64,000 nucleotides of DNA from Amycolatopsis saalfeldensis (GTDB lineage: Bacteria; Actinomycetota; Actinomycetes; Mycobacteriales; Pseudonocardiaceae). The position numbers and the translations under genes are program-made. Positions 42,842 to 51,092 of the stretch are shown here, in pieces (position 1 is the stretch's first letter; each line of letters starts with the position of its first letter). Location: NCBI RefSeq assembly GCF_900110575.1, contig NZ_FOEF01000023.1, forward strand, positions 1-64,000. The letters are read 5' to 3'. The notes under the pieces were generated by a model that was not told the origin of the DNA, searched no databases, and saw only the letters and a program-made list of their open reading frames with translations.

Positions 42842-43296
42842 TACCGCACCTCCACGATGAGTTCGACCTCCACGGGCGCCCCGATCGGCAGCTCCGCGAC
42901 GCCGACGGCCGAGCGGGCGTGCACACCCGCGTCGCCGAAGACCTCGCCCAGCAGCTCGGAGGCGCCGTTGACCACAGCGGGCTGGCCGGTGAAGCCGTCC
43001 GCGGACGCGACGAAGCCGACCACCTTCACGATGCGGGCCACCGAGTCGATGCCGACGAGCGCGTGCACCGCGGCGAGGGCGTTCAGCGCTGCCGTGCGGG
43101 CGTGCCCCTTCGCCTCCTCGGGGCTGACTTCCGCGCCGACCTTGCCGGTCGCGGCGAGCACGCCGTCGACGAACGGCAGCTGGCCGGACGTGTAGACGTG
43201 CGAGCCGCTCTGCACGGCCGGCACGTACGCGGCCAGCGGTGCGGCGACGCCGGGCAGCTCGATGCCGAGTTCGGCGAGCCGGGAACTCCAAGTCAT
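42841..43296 (-). CDS. RidA family protein (Rv3678c type)
   Basis: A 151-aa YjgF/YER057c/UK114 protein: VQSGSHVYTSGQLPFVDGV, AALNALAAVHALVG and VGVAELPIGAPVEVELIVEV. The family deaminates reactive enamine/imine intermediates, but the typical C-terminal Arg motif (ARxAVGVxxLP) reads HARSAVGVAELP, so Arg is present. ATG 43296. It lies after a DUF4177 gene in a four-gene leftward run. Confidence 0.9.
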   Translation of the reverse strand: MTWSSRLAELGIELPGVAAPLAAYVPAVQSGSHVYTSGQLPFVDGVLAATGKVGAEVSPEEAKGHARTAALNALAAVHALVGIDSVARIVKVVGFVASADGFTGQPAVVNGASELLGEVFGDAGVHARSAVGVAELPIGAPVEVELIVEVR

Positions 43297-43307
43297 GACG
43301 GTCCCCC

Positions 43308-43475
43308 TCAGCCCTTCGCGCGCTTGAGGTAGGCGACGTGCTGCTCGCCGCTCGGGTTGGGCAGCACCGTCACCAGTTCCCAGCCGTCCTCGCCCCACTG
43401 GTCGAGGATCTGCTTCGTCGCGTGGATCAGCAGGGGGACGGTGGCGTACTCGAATTTCACACCGGTGGCGCTCAT
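43308..43475 (-). CDS. DUF4177 small protein
   Basis: A 55-aa protein, VKFEYATVPLLIHATKQILDQ and WGEDGWELVTVLP, the DUF4177 signature (Trp-Gly-x-x-Gly-Trp-Glu-Leu-Val). Function unknown. It lies 11 bp upstream of ridA. ATG 43475 fits the family length; an upstream in-frame start adds six residues. Confidence 0.85.
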   Translation of the reverse strand: MSATGVKFEYATVPLLIHATKQILDQWGEDGWELVTVLPNPSGEQHVAYLKRAKG

Positions 43476-43663
43476 GCGAGGGAGCGTAACCAAGGCAGCA
43501 AGGGCGTCCGTGAGGCGTCCGCCTAACAGGCCTCCACCCGTCCAGGTGAACGACTCACCGACCGTAATTCGATGTGGCTTACTTCACACTCGACCGTGCG
43601 CGGCGGAGCCGGTTCTCACCGAACCGGACACGCACCACGGGCCGGACCGCTAGCGTGCGAGCC

Positions 43664-43912
43664 GTGGAGACCTGGCGGATCGTCGCGACGGCGCTGCTCG
43701 CGGCCGCCGGGCTGCCGCTGGTTCTCGTCGTGATGGCGAAGGTGCGCGACCGGGTGGACAGCTCGGCCCAGGTCGCGATCGGCGGCGCGGTGACGCTCAC
43801 CACGCTGGTCGTGGTGGCCGTGCTCACCCTCACCGTGTTGCCGGGGCTGCTCACCTGGATCGTCGTGGCGGCGGTGGCCGGTGCGTTCGGCGTCATGATG
43901 CTGGCCAGCTGA
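43664..43912 (+). CDS. small integral membrane protein
   Basis: An 82-aa protein with three hydrophobic helices (about 5-25, 37-58, 60-80) and a short basic loop (AKVRDRVDS). Unknown function. GTG at 43664 with tagcgt seven bases upstream suggests a leaderless or short-leader transcript. It precedes the paired ATPase genes by 22 bp and may be cotranscribed with them. Confidence 0.7.
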   Translation: METWRIVATALLAAAGLPLVLVVMAKVRDRVDSSAQVAIGGAVTLTTLVVVAVLTLTVLPGLLTWIVVAAVAGAFGVMMLAS

Positions 43913-43934
43913 GAGCCGGTTTAGGGTTGACGTC

Positions 43935-44939
43935 GTGACCACACCCCCCGCCGGCTGGACCGACGAGCTCTCCCGGGCTCGGCTGCACTTCGTCACCGGC
44001 AAGGGCGGTACCGGCAAGACCACGCTGGCCGCGGCGCTGGGCCTCGCGCTCGCCCGTGAGGGCCGCCGTGTGCTGCTGATCGAAGTCGAGGGACGCCAGG
44101 GCATCGCCCAGCTCTTCGACACCGAGCCGCTGCCGTACGCGGAGCAGCGCATCGCGTCCGTCCCCGGCGGCGGCGAGCTGCGCGCGCTGCACATCGACGT
44201 CGAGGCCGCGCTGCTCGAATACTTCGAGATGTTCTACAACCTGGGCTTCGCCGGCCGGACGCTGCGGCGGATGGGCGCGATCGAGTTCGCGACCACGCTC
44301 GCGCCGGGCCTGCGCGACGTCCTGCTCACCGGGAAGATCAAGGAGTGCGTCGGCCGCACGGAGTCCGACGGGCGCCACACCTACGACGCCGTGGTCGTCG
44401 ACTCGCCGCCGACCGGCCGCGTGGTGAAGTTCCTCGACGTGACCAAGGCGCTGACCGACCTCGCCAAGACCGGCCCGATCCGCGGCCAGGCCGACGGCGT
44501 CGTCCGGCTGCTGCACTCCGGCGAGACCGCGGTGCACCTCGCCACGCTGCTGGAGGAGATGCCGGTCCGCGAGACGGTGGAGGCGGTGGCCGAGCTCGAC
44601 GGCGCCGACCTGCGTCCGGGCGCCGTGCTGGTCAACCGGGTCCGGCCGCCTCGGCTGCCCGCGCGCTCGGTGACCGCGGCGGCGGACGGGCGGGTGGACG
44701 CCGCGCGGGTGCGCAGCGGGCTGGCCTCGGCGGGCGTGAAGCTGCCCGACGACACGCTGGACGCGCTGGTCGAGGAGACCGTGGAGCACGCCGTGCGCGT
44801 GGCCGCGGAGCAGCGGGCGCGCGAGCAGCTGGCCGAGGCCGACCTGCCGACGTTGGAGGCGCCGGAGCTCACCGACGGCGTCGACGTCGCGGGCCTCTAC
44901 GAGCTCGCCGCGGCGCTGGTGGAACAAGGAGTGCGCTGA
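43935..44939 (+). CDS. Get3/ArsA-type ATPase, first subunit (Rv3679 type)
   Basis: A 334-aa P-loop ATPase: FVTGKGGTGKTTLAAALGLAL (deviant Walker A), switch VVVDSPPTGRVVKFLDV, and the ArsA-like helical insert (MFYNLGFAGRTLRRMGAIEF). Paired with the next gene it forms the actinobacterial heteromeric anion-transport-like ATPase known as Rv3679-Rv3680. It is soluble, and the role is likely handling a stress metabolite or protein targeting. GTG start; the stop overlaps the next ATG by one base (TGATG). Confidence 0.9.
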   Translation: MTTPPAGWTDELSRARLHFVTGKGGTGKTTLAAALGLALAREGRRVLLIEVEGRQGIAQLFDTEPLPYAEQRIASVPGGGELRALHIDVEAALLEYFEMFYNLGFAGRTLRRMGAIEFATTLAPGLRDVLLTGKIKECVGRTESDGRHTYDAVVVDSPPTGRVVKFLDVTKALTDLAKTGPIRGQADGVVRLLHSGETAVHLATLLEEMPVRETVEAVAELDGADLRPGAVLVNRVRPPRLPARSVTAAADGRVDAARVRSGLASAGVKLPDDTLDALVEETVEHAVRVAAEQRAREQLAEADLPTLEAPELTDGVDVAGLYELAAALVEQGVR

Positions 44940-46069
44940 TGAGCACGGCGATCGACATCGACGCGCTGCTGGACGACGCCGACAGCCGCGTGGTCGTGTG
45001 CTGCGGCTCCGGCGGTGTCGGCAAGACGACCACCGCGGCGGCGCTCGCCGTGCGCGCGGCCGAGCGCGGCCGCCGGACAGTGGTGCTCACGATCGACCCG
45101 GCACGCCGCCTCGCGCAGGCGCTGGGCCTTCGGGAGCTGAGCAACCACCCGAGGCAGGTGAAGGTCGAAGGCTTCGAGCCCAAGGGCGAGCTGTGGGCGA
45201 TGATGCTCGACATGCGCCGCACGTTCGACGACATGGTGCGCGTGCACGCCGGGCCGGAGCGGGCCGAGCAACTGCTGCAGAATCCCTTCTACCAGACCAT
45301 TTCCACGTCGTTCTCCGGTACGCAGGAGTACATGGCGATGGAGAAGCTGGGCCAGCTCGCCGCCACCGACGAGTGGGACCTGATCGTGGTGGACACCCCG
45401 CCGAGCCGGTCGGCGCTGGACTTCCTGGACGCGCCGACGCGGCTGTCCAGCGCGCTCGACGGCCGCATGATCCGCCTGCTCACCGGCCCGGCGAAGGCCG
45501 GCGGCTGGGGTCTGCGGAAGGTGGTCAGCGCGGGTTTCTCGATGTTCGCGAAGGCCGTGTCGACGATCATCGGCGGCCAGCTGCTGGCCGACGCGTCCTC
45601 TTTCATGCAGGCCTTCGACAGCATGTTCGGCGGGTTCCGCGAGCGAGCGCGCAAAACCGCGGAGCTGCTGCGCTCCAGCGGCACTTCGTTCCTCGTGGTG
45701 GCCGCGCCGGAGCCGGACGCGCTGCGTGAGGCTTCCTACTTCGTCGAACGGCTGGCGGGCGAGTCGATGCCGCTCGCCGGGCTGGTGGCGAACCGGACCC
45801 ACCCGGTGCTGGCGCAGCTTTCCGCTTCGGAGGCGCTGGCCGCCGCCGAGTCGCTGGTCAAGAGCGAGACGGCCGCGCCGCTGGCCGAGGCCGTGCTCCG
45901 GCTGCACGCCGACCGCGTTGTCCTCGCCGACCGCGAGAACCGGCTGCTGGCGCGCTTCACCCTGGCCCATCCGGAAGTGCCGCTGGTCCGCGTGCCCGCG
46001 CTGGCCGGCGACGTGCACGACCTGGACGGCCTGCGCGACATCGGCGTGAAGCTGGCGAAGAGCGAGTAG
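44939..46069 (+). CDS. Get3/ArsA-type ATPase, second subunit (Rv3680 type)
   Basis: A 376-aa partner ATPase: VCCGSGGVGKTTTAAALAVRA (deviant Walker A with signature Lys), TIDPARRLAQALGL, and VVDTPPSRSALDFLDAP. A hydrophobic/helical insert lies around 195-235 (KVVSAGFSMFAKAVSTIIGG). The two ATPase genes overlap by one base and end at a hairpin before whiB. Conserved order with WhiB4 and PonA2 supports the assignment. Confidence 0.92.
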   Translation: MSTAIDIDALLDDADSRVVVCCGSGGVGKTTTAAALAVRAAERGRRTVVLTIDPARRLAQALGLRELSNHPRQVKVEGFEPKGELWAMMLDMRRTFDDMVRVHAGPERAEQLLQNPFYQTISTSFSGTQEYMAMEKLGQLAATDEWDLIVVDTPPSRSALDFLDAPTRLSSALDGRMIRLLTGPAKAGGWGLRKVVSAGFSMFAKAVSTIIGGQLLADASSFMQAFDSMFGGFRERARKTAELLRSSGTSFLVVAAPEPDALREASYFVERLAGESMPLAGLVANRTHPVLAQLSASEALAAAESLVKSETAAPLAEAVLRLHADRVVLADRENRLLARFTLAHPEVPLVRVPALAGDVHDLDGLRDIGVKLAKSE

Positions 46070-46084
46070 CCGACGGCTGGTCGA

Positions 46085-46112
46085 GGTGCGGAGCCGCCGT
46101 TGGCTCCGCACC
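46085..46112. terminator. bidirectional terminator
   Basis: ggtgcggagcc (46085-46095) pairs perfectly with ggctccgcacc (46102-46112), between the convergent ATPase and whiB genes. Confidence 0.8.
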
Positions 46113-46122
46113 CGGATTCAGC

Positions 46123-46419
46123 TCAGCCGACGCGGGCGCCTTCCAGCGCGTCCCGCTTCGCGGCCTCCAGCAGATCGGACCAGCTGATGACGTCCGGCCG
46201 CCGGCGCAGCAGCGCCCGCCGCTCGCGTTCGGTCATCCCGCCCCACACGCCGAAGTTGATCCGGCCGTCGAGCGCCTCGGCCAGGCACTCCGTGCGGACC
46301 GGACAGCCGGTGCACACCGCCTTCGCCCGGTTCTGCTCGGCACCGCGCACGAAGAGCCCGTCCGGATCGGCGTCGCGGCACGACGCACTGACCCGCCAGC
46401 TCGACTGGTTGGTTTCCAT
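46123..46419 (-). CDS. whiB4: WhiB family Fe-S transcription factor (WhiB4 type)
   Basis: A 98-aa Wbl protein: Cys in SASCRDADPDGLF, then AVCTGCPVRTECLAEAL gives the CxxC and final Cys that bind [4Fe-4S]. The turn GVWGGMTERERRALLRRRP and the basic C-terminus bind DNA or sigma factor. Location between the Get3-like pair and the PonA2-like gene equals Rv3681c (WhiB4), an oxidative stress regulator. ATG 46419. Confidence 0.92.
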   Translation of the reverse strand: METNQSSWRVSASCRDADPDGLFVRGAEQNRAKAVCTGCPVRTECLAEALDGRINFGVWGGMTERERRALLRRRPDVISWSDLLEAAKRDALEGARVG

Positions 46420-46759
46420 ACCCCCAGCTCCCTACCCTGGTGTCCCGACACCAGCGAAGGTGAAGCTCCCGCTCCCACCCCCGCGAGCGTCCCTCCCTCA
46501 TAGCTCCCACGTCGGCCACGGCACCTCCCCGGCGCCGCTGCCCCGTTCGGCCCAGTCGAGCTCCCACTCGCGCTGGACCGTCCGTCGGCATTCTTCGTGA
46601 GACGTTGACGGACTGTAGGGGTCCACGGTTCCCTCGCCAAGACCTAAGATGCATTCCGTTACCGGAAGTCACCGAAGATGGTCCGTTTTGTCACGCCCGG
46701 CCCGTCCCGACGGGTGTGAGGTCACGAGTGCGTGACGGGCCTTCAGTACCCTGGCCTAC
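46420..46759. other. 340-bp divergent promoter region of whiB4 and ponA2
   Basis: No gene is supported. It holds an 18-bp interrupted palindrome close to the whiB4 start and a possible tacc(c)t -10 ahead of the ponA2 GTG. Unique sequence otherwise. Confidence 0.6.
46437..46454. promoter_or_regulatory. CTGGTGTC-CC-GACACCAG palindrome ahead of whiB4
   Basis: ctggtgtc (46437-46444) and gacaccag (46447-46454) form a perfect 8+8 inverted repeat with 2-nt spacer, 18 bp from the whiB4 ATG. The position suits a repressor site. Confidence 0.5.
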
Positions 46760-48904
46760 GTGCGCAAAACGGACGGTCTCTTCAAGCTCATCGGCCTCTG
46801 TCTGCTCGCGGGGGTGCTCGTCGCCGGAATTCTGTTCCCTGTAGTGGGCGCGGCCGGGGTTGCGTCGAACCAGGCGAGCGAGACGGTCGAACAGACGTCG
46901 ACCGATCTGGCGGACATCCCGCCGCCACTGGTGACCACCGTCACGGACTCCGCCGGCAAGCCGATCGCGACGCTGTACGACCAGTACCGCATCCCGGTGG
47001 CCGCGGACCAGATCAACGACGCCACGAAGTGGGCGCTCGTGTCGGTCGAGGACAAGCGCTTCTACGAGCACCACGGGGTGGACTGGCAGGGCACGCTGCG
47101 CGCCGCGGTGTCCAACGGCGCCGGCGGCGACACGCAGGGCGCCTCGACGCTGACGCAGCAGTACGTCAAGAACTACCTGATCAACGTCGTCTACCGCGGT
47201 GACAAGACCGGGCAGGAGAAGGCGCAGGAGCAGAGCCTGGCGCGCAAGCTCAAGGAAGCCCGGATCGCGATCAACCTCGAGTCGAAGCTGTCGAAGCAGC
47301 AGATCCTCGCGGGCTACCTGAACATCGTCGAGTTCTCGCGCCAGATCTACGGCATCGGCGCGGCCGCGCACGCGTACTTCAACACCACCCCCGAGCAGCT
47401 GACCGTGCCGCAGTCCGCGCTGCTGGCGGGCCTGGTGAACAACCCGGCCGTCAACGACCCGTGGAAGCACCCGGACAAGGCCACCACGCGCCGGAACCTG
47501 GTGCTGGACCGCATGGTCGACAACAAGAAGCTGGCGAAGGCCGACGCGGAGCGCTTCAAGGCGACCCCGCTCGGCGTGGTGGCGGACGCCCCGGCGAAGC
47601 CCGCGGCGAACTGCACCGGCGCCGGCCCGGAGAACGGCTTCTTCTGCCAGTACGTCGAGGACTACCTGCTCAAGGCGGGCTTCACCAAGGACGACCTGTA
47701 CACCGGCGGCTACACGATCAAGACCACATTGGACGAGAAGGCCAACCACGAGGCGAAGGTCTCGGCGGAGACACAGGTCTCGAAGACCCAGAAGAACGTG
47801 GCGAACACGCTTTCCTTGGTGCGCCCCGGAAAAACGCGGCATGAGGTGGTGGCGCTGGCCGCGAATCGCGACTACGGCAACGACGCGAACGCCGGGCAGA
47901 CGACGTACGCGCTGCCGTCGGGCGTCTACAACACCGGTGGCGCGGGGTCGAGTTACAAGATCTTCACCACGGCCGCCGTGCTGGACAAGGGAATTGCCGG
48001 GATCTACAGCAACATCCCGGTCGGCGACAGTTATACGTCGCACGTGTTCACCGGTGGTGGCAGCCACTGCCCGCCGACCGGGCCCCCGCTGAACTCCCGC
48101 TGGTACTGCGTGGGCAACGCCGGGCATTACGGCGCCACGAACACCCTTCAGGGCGCGCTGGCGACCTCGCCGAACACCGCGTTCGTCGCGCTGGAGGACC
48201 AGCTCGGCAGCACGGCGCCGGGCATCGACATGGCCATCAAGCTGGGCATGCGCAGCACGATGGCCAGTGACACCGGCGGCCAGCCGGTGGATCCGAAGGA
48301 CCCGAAGAGCGTGCCCCAGTCCAAGGTGTACGCCCCGACGGCCAACAACCCGGGTTACGGCGCGTTCACCCTCGGCTTCAGCCCGACCAACGGCCTCGAA
48401 CTCGCGAACGTCGCGGCGACCCTGCTCAGCGGCGGCAGCTGGTGCCCGGCCACACCGCTGGCCGGCGTCACCGATCGCAACGGGAAAGCCGTGCCGGTCA
48501 AGGAAGCCGCGTGTGAACAGGTGGTCCCCGAAGGCCTCGCGAACACGATGGTCGTCGGCATGAGCAAGGACGACCAGGCGGGCGGCACCTCGGCCGCGGC
48601 CGCCGCGGCGGTCGGCTGGAACCGGCCGATCCTCGGCAAGACCGGGACCACGCAGAACAACGGCTCGGCCACGTTCGTCGGCGGCACCCCGCAAATGGCG
48701 GGCGCCGCCATGGTGTTCCGCCCCGAAGGCGGCAGCGGCGGGCTCTGCTTCCGCGCCGTCGGCAACGTCACCACCTGCGGCACCGGCAACATGTTCGGCG
48801 GCAAGACCCCCGCCCAGACCTGGTTCGGCGCGATGACGAACATCATGGCGGACCAGCCGATCGCCGATCTGCCACCGGAGGATCCGAAGTACACCGGCCA
48901 CTGA
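46760..48904 (+). CDS. ponA2: bifunctional class A penicillin-binding protein, PonA2-like
   Basis: A 714-aa PBP. N-terminal membrane helix (about 5-30). GT51 glycosyltransferase domain: SVEDKRFYEHHGVDWQGTLR with the catalytic Glu, and GASTLTQQYVKNYL. Transpeptidase domain: SxxK as GAGSSYKIFTTAAVLD, SxN at SPNTAFVAL, and KTG as LGKTGTTQNNGSATFVGGTP. It polymerises and cross-links peptidoglycan. M. tuberculosis PonA2 has a C-terminal PASTA domain; here the protein stops soon after the transpeptidase (PPEDPKYTGH). GTG start at 46760. Confidence 0.92.
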   Translation: MRKTDGLFKLIGLCLLAGVLVAGILFPVVGAAGVASNQASETVEQTSTDLADIPPPLVTTVTDSAGKPIATLYDQYRIPVAADQINDATKWALVSVEDKRFYEHHGVDWQGTLRAAVSNGAGGDTQGASTLTQQYVKNYLINVVYRGDKTGQEKAQEQSLARKLKEARIAINLESKLSKQQILAGYLNIVEFSRQIYGIGAAAHAYFNTTPEQLTVPQSALLAGLVNNPAVNDPWKHPDKATTRRNLVLDRMVDNKKLAKADAERFKATPLGVVADAPAKPAANCTGAGPENGFFCQYVEDYLLKAGFTKDDLYTGGYTIKTTLDEKANHEAKVSAETQVSKTQKNVANTLSLVRPGKTRHEVVALAANRDYGNDANAGQTTYALPSGVYNTGGAGSSYKIFTTAAVLDKGIAGIYSNIPVGDSYTSHVFTGGGSHCPPTGPPLNSRWYCVGNAGHYGATNTLQGALATSPNTAFVALEDQLGSTAPGIDMAIKLGMRSTMASDTGGQPVDPKDPKSVPQSKVYAPTANNPGYGAFTLGFSPTNGLELANVAATLLSGGSWCPATPLAGVTDRNGKAVPVKEAACEQVVPEGLANTMVVGMSKDDQAGGTSAAAAAAVGWNRPILGKTGTTQNNGSATFVGGTPQMAGAAMVFRPEGGSGGLCFRAVGNVTTCGTGNMFGGKTPAQTWFGAMTNIMADQPIADLPPEDPKYTGH

Positions 48905-49133
48905 GCCGTTCCGGCCAGACGCGCGCTGCAGAGGAAGGTCCGGCATTCGACAGGGCGGCTGCGCGGTACGCCTTGATACTGGCGTTGCCGCCATGGTCCT
49001 GAAAGGGCACGACCCTGGATCCTGGCGGCGATCGCCATCGCGCGGAATGCTGGCTGACCGTGACCACCGATCACCAAGAGTCAACCCTTACCGCGGCGGC
49101 GCGCCACACCGTCGAACACGTATCCTCGACTTC

Positions 49134-50114
49134 GTGAGCACGCTCAGTAACACCAGCACGTCCGGGGCGACCGCGAAGCGGCTCGCTGTGGGGACAGTCG
49201 CGCTTGGGGCGGCGACCCTCGGTTACGCCGTCGGCATCGAGCGGCGGTTGTGGACGCTCCGCACTGCCGAGCTGCCGGTACTGGCGCCCGGCGCGAAGCC
49301 GTTCACCATCCTGCACGTCTCGGACCTGCACATGCTGCCCGGGCACCGCGCCAAGCAACGCTGGGTCGCCGCGCTGGACCGGCTGAACCCGGACCTCGTC
49401 GTGAACACCGGCGACAACCTCTCGCACCGCACGGCGGTGCCGTCGGTGCTGCGCGCGCTCGGCCCGCTGCTCGACCGGCCCGGGCTGTTCGTCTTCGGCA
49501 GCAACGACTACTACGCGCCCAAGCCCAAGAACCCCGCGCGCTACCTGATGCCGAAGGGCAAGAAGAAGCGCATCCACGGCACCCACCTGCCGTGGCGCGA
49601 TCTGCGCGCGGCGTTCCTCGAACACGGCTGGACCGACGTCACCCACGTGCGCCGCACCATCGAGGTCGCCGGGCGCCCGGTGTTCGCCGCCGGGGTCGAC
49701 GACCCGCACCTGCGCCGCGACCGCTACTCCGACATCTCGGGCCCGGCCGACGCGACCGCCGCCGTCCGCCTCGGCATCACGCACTCGCCCGAGCCGCGCG
49801 TCCTCGACCCGTTCGCCACCGACGGCTACGACCTGGTCCTCGCCGGCCACACCCACGGCGGCCAGCTGCGCCTGCCCGGTTACGGCGCGCTGGTCACCAA
49901 CTGCGAACTCGACCGCACCCGCGCCCGCGGCGCCTCCCGCTGGGGCGCGCACATGTGGCTGCACGTCTCGGCCGGCCTCGGCACCTCCCCGTACGCGCCG
50001 GCGCGCTTCGCCTGCCGTCCGGAGGCCAGCCTGCTGACGCTGGTCCCGCGTGGTTCTGGAGCCCCGGAGAAGCGGAAGACAACCCCGCGTAAACCCTCCA
50101 GGAGCGTCCGCTAG
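49134..50114 (+). CDS. metallophosphoesterase (Rv3683 type)
   Basis: A 326-aa calcineurin-like phosphoesterase: N-terminal helix (VGTVALGAATLGYAVGIERR), then metal motifs ILHVSDLHMLPGH, VVNTGDNLS, FGSNDYYAP (N-D/H), LGITHSP and VLAGHTHGGQLRLPG. YkuE/YaeI-like, acting at the membrane on lipid or nucleotide phosphates. GTG start with tatcct just upstream, likely leaderless. It precedes tRNA-Pro. Confidence 0.9.
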   Translation: MSTLSNTSTSGATAKRLAVGTVALGAATLGYAVGIERRLWTLRTAELPVLAPGAKPFTILHVSDLHMLPGHRAKQRWVAALDRLNPDLVVNTGDNLSHRTAVPSVLRALGPLLDRPGLFVFGSNDYYAPKPKNPARYLMPKGKKKRIHGTHLPWRDLRAAFLEHGWTDVTHVRRTIEVAGRPVFAAGVDDPHLRRDRYSDISGPADATAAVRLGITHSPEPRVLDPFATDGYDLVLAGHTHGGQLRLPGYGALVTNCELDRTRARGASRWGAHMWLHVSAGLGTSPYAPARFACRPEASLLTLVPRGSGAPEKRKTTPRKPSRSVR

Positions 50115-50143
50115 ACTTCTCCACGACCCGCTAAGCAATACCT

Positions 50144-50217
50144 CGGGGTGTGGCGCAGCTTGGTAGCGTGCCTCGTTCGGGTCGAGGAGGTCGTGGGTTC
50201 GAATCCCGCCACCCCGA
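50144..50217 (+). tRNA. tRNA-Pro (anticodon CGG)
   Basis: A 74-nt cloverleaf by inspection: acceptor cggggtg/caccccg, D-arm gcgc...gcgt, anticodon stem cctcg/cgagg around ttcgggt (anticodon cgg), T-arm gtggg/cccgc around ttcgaat. The discriminator is A. CCA is not encoded. It reads proline codon CCG. Confidence 0.96.
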
Positions 50218-50230
50218 CGCAGTAAGTCTG

Positions 50231-50269
50231 GAAGGCCCTTGTTCGCGGAAAGCGCGAACAAGGGCCTTC
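50231..50269 (+). terminator. terminator after tRNA-Pro
   Basis: gaaggcccttgttcgc (50231-50246) pairs perfectly with gcgaacaagggccttc (50254-50269), a 16-bp stem. Confidence 0.9.
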
Positions 50270-50363
50270 CTGCGTTGTGTCGTCTGAGGGTCGAACCCCC
50301 AGGCCCCCGCCAGGCGGGCTCCGCCCCTGGACCCCGGCTTGCGCGGTTGCGTTGGTCCGTCGG

Positions 50364-51062
50364 TCAGCGGGTGGCGATCAGCTCGGTCCAGCACTGCGTG
50401 AAGTCGCCGGGGCCGGCGGAGCGGGTCCAGGACCAGGCCGAGCGGGCGGCCGAGGTGAGCTGGTCGCGGTCGGGATGGGTGGGGTCGGCCAGTGCGGTGG
50501 CCAGGCGGCGTTCCACGTAGGCGGCGAGGTCGCGATAGGGCAGGTCGGTGCGGTAGCGGGTGCGGGCCGTGACGGCGGTGAAGCCGGCGGCCGCGACGTG
50601 CTCGGCGATGCGGCGGCCGGCGAACGGATTGCCGCCGGCGCGGCGCAGGAGCAGGTAGTAACCGCGGAGGGCGGCGTCGACGTTGGCCGTCTTGGGGCGC
50701 AGGCGGGCCCGGCTCCAGTCCAGAGTGGACAATGCCAGCCTGCCGCCGGGGCGGAGGATGCGGTGCAGTTCGGCCAGTAGCGGGCCCGGGTCGGCCAGGC
50801 GTTCCGGCAAGGCGTGGGAGAAGGCCACGTCCACCGAAGCGGAGGGGAACGGCAGGGCGGCCGGCGCGGCCACCAGATAGTCCACTTTGGACGGCGCGGG
50901 GCCTTCGAGCGCGACGGTCAGGAAGCCGGGGCCGCAGGACAGGTCGATCACTCGTTTACCCGGGGTGAACAGCGGGTGCGCGAACTCCGACCGCTCCACC
51001 GCCGCGCGCGCCGCCCGCCTCGAAGCCGCGTCCCGCGCGTATCCCTCCAGCACCCCGCACAC
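50364..51062 (-). CDS. SAM-dependent methyltransferase (class I)
   Basis: A 232-aa protein with Rossmann motif I VIDLSCGPGFLTVAL, post-I acidic position weak, motif IV FSHALPERL and the LHRILRPGGRLALSTLD motif of Methyltransf_11-type enzymes. The substrate is not predictable. The GTG start lies 30 bp from the divergent S9 peptidase GTG, so they share a short promoter region. Confidence 0.82.
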   Translation of the reverse strand: MCGVLEGYARDAASRRAARAAVERSEFAHPLFTPGKRVIDLSCGPGFLTVALEGPAPSKVDYLVAAPAALPFPSASVDVAFSHALPERLADPGPLLAELHRILRPGGRLALSTLDWSRARLRPKTANVDAALRGYYLLLRRAGGNPFAGRRIAEHVAAAGFTAVTARTRYRTDLPYRDLAAYVERRLATALADPTHPDRDQLTSAARSAWSWTRSAGPGDFTQCWTELIATR

Positions 51063-51092
51063 AGTACGGCCCGTAGGTGGCAGGATCGAGGG

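Noticed and set aside
50144..50269. tRNA-associated integration site
   Set aside because: No integrase, direct repeat of the tRNA 3' end or foreign genes follow; the hairpin is a terminator.
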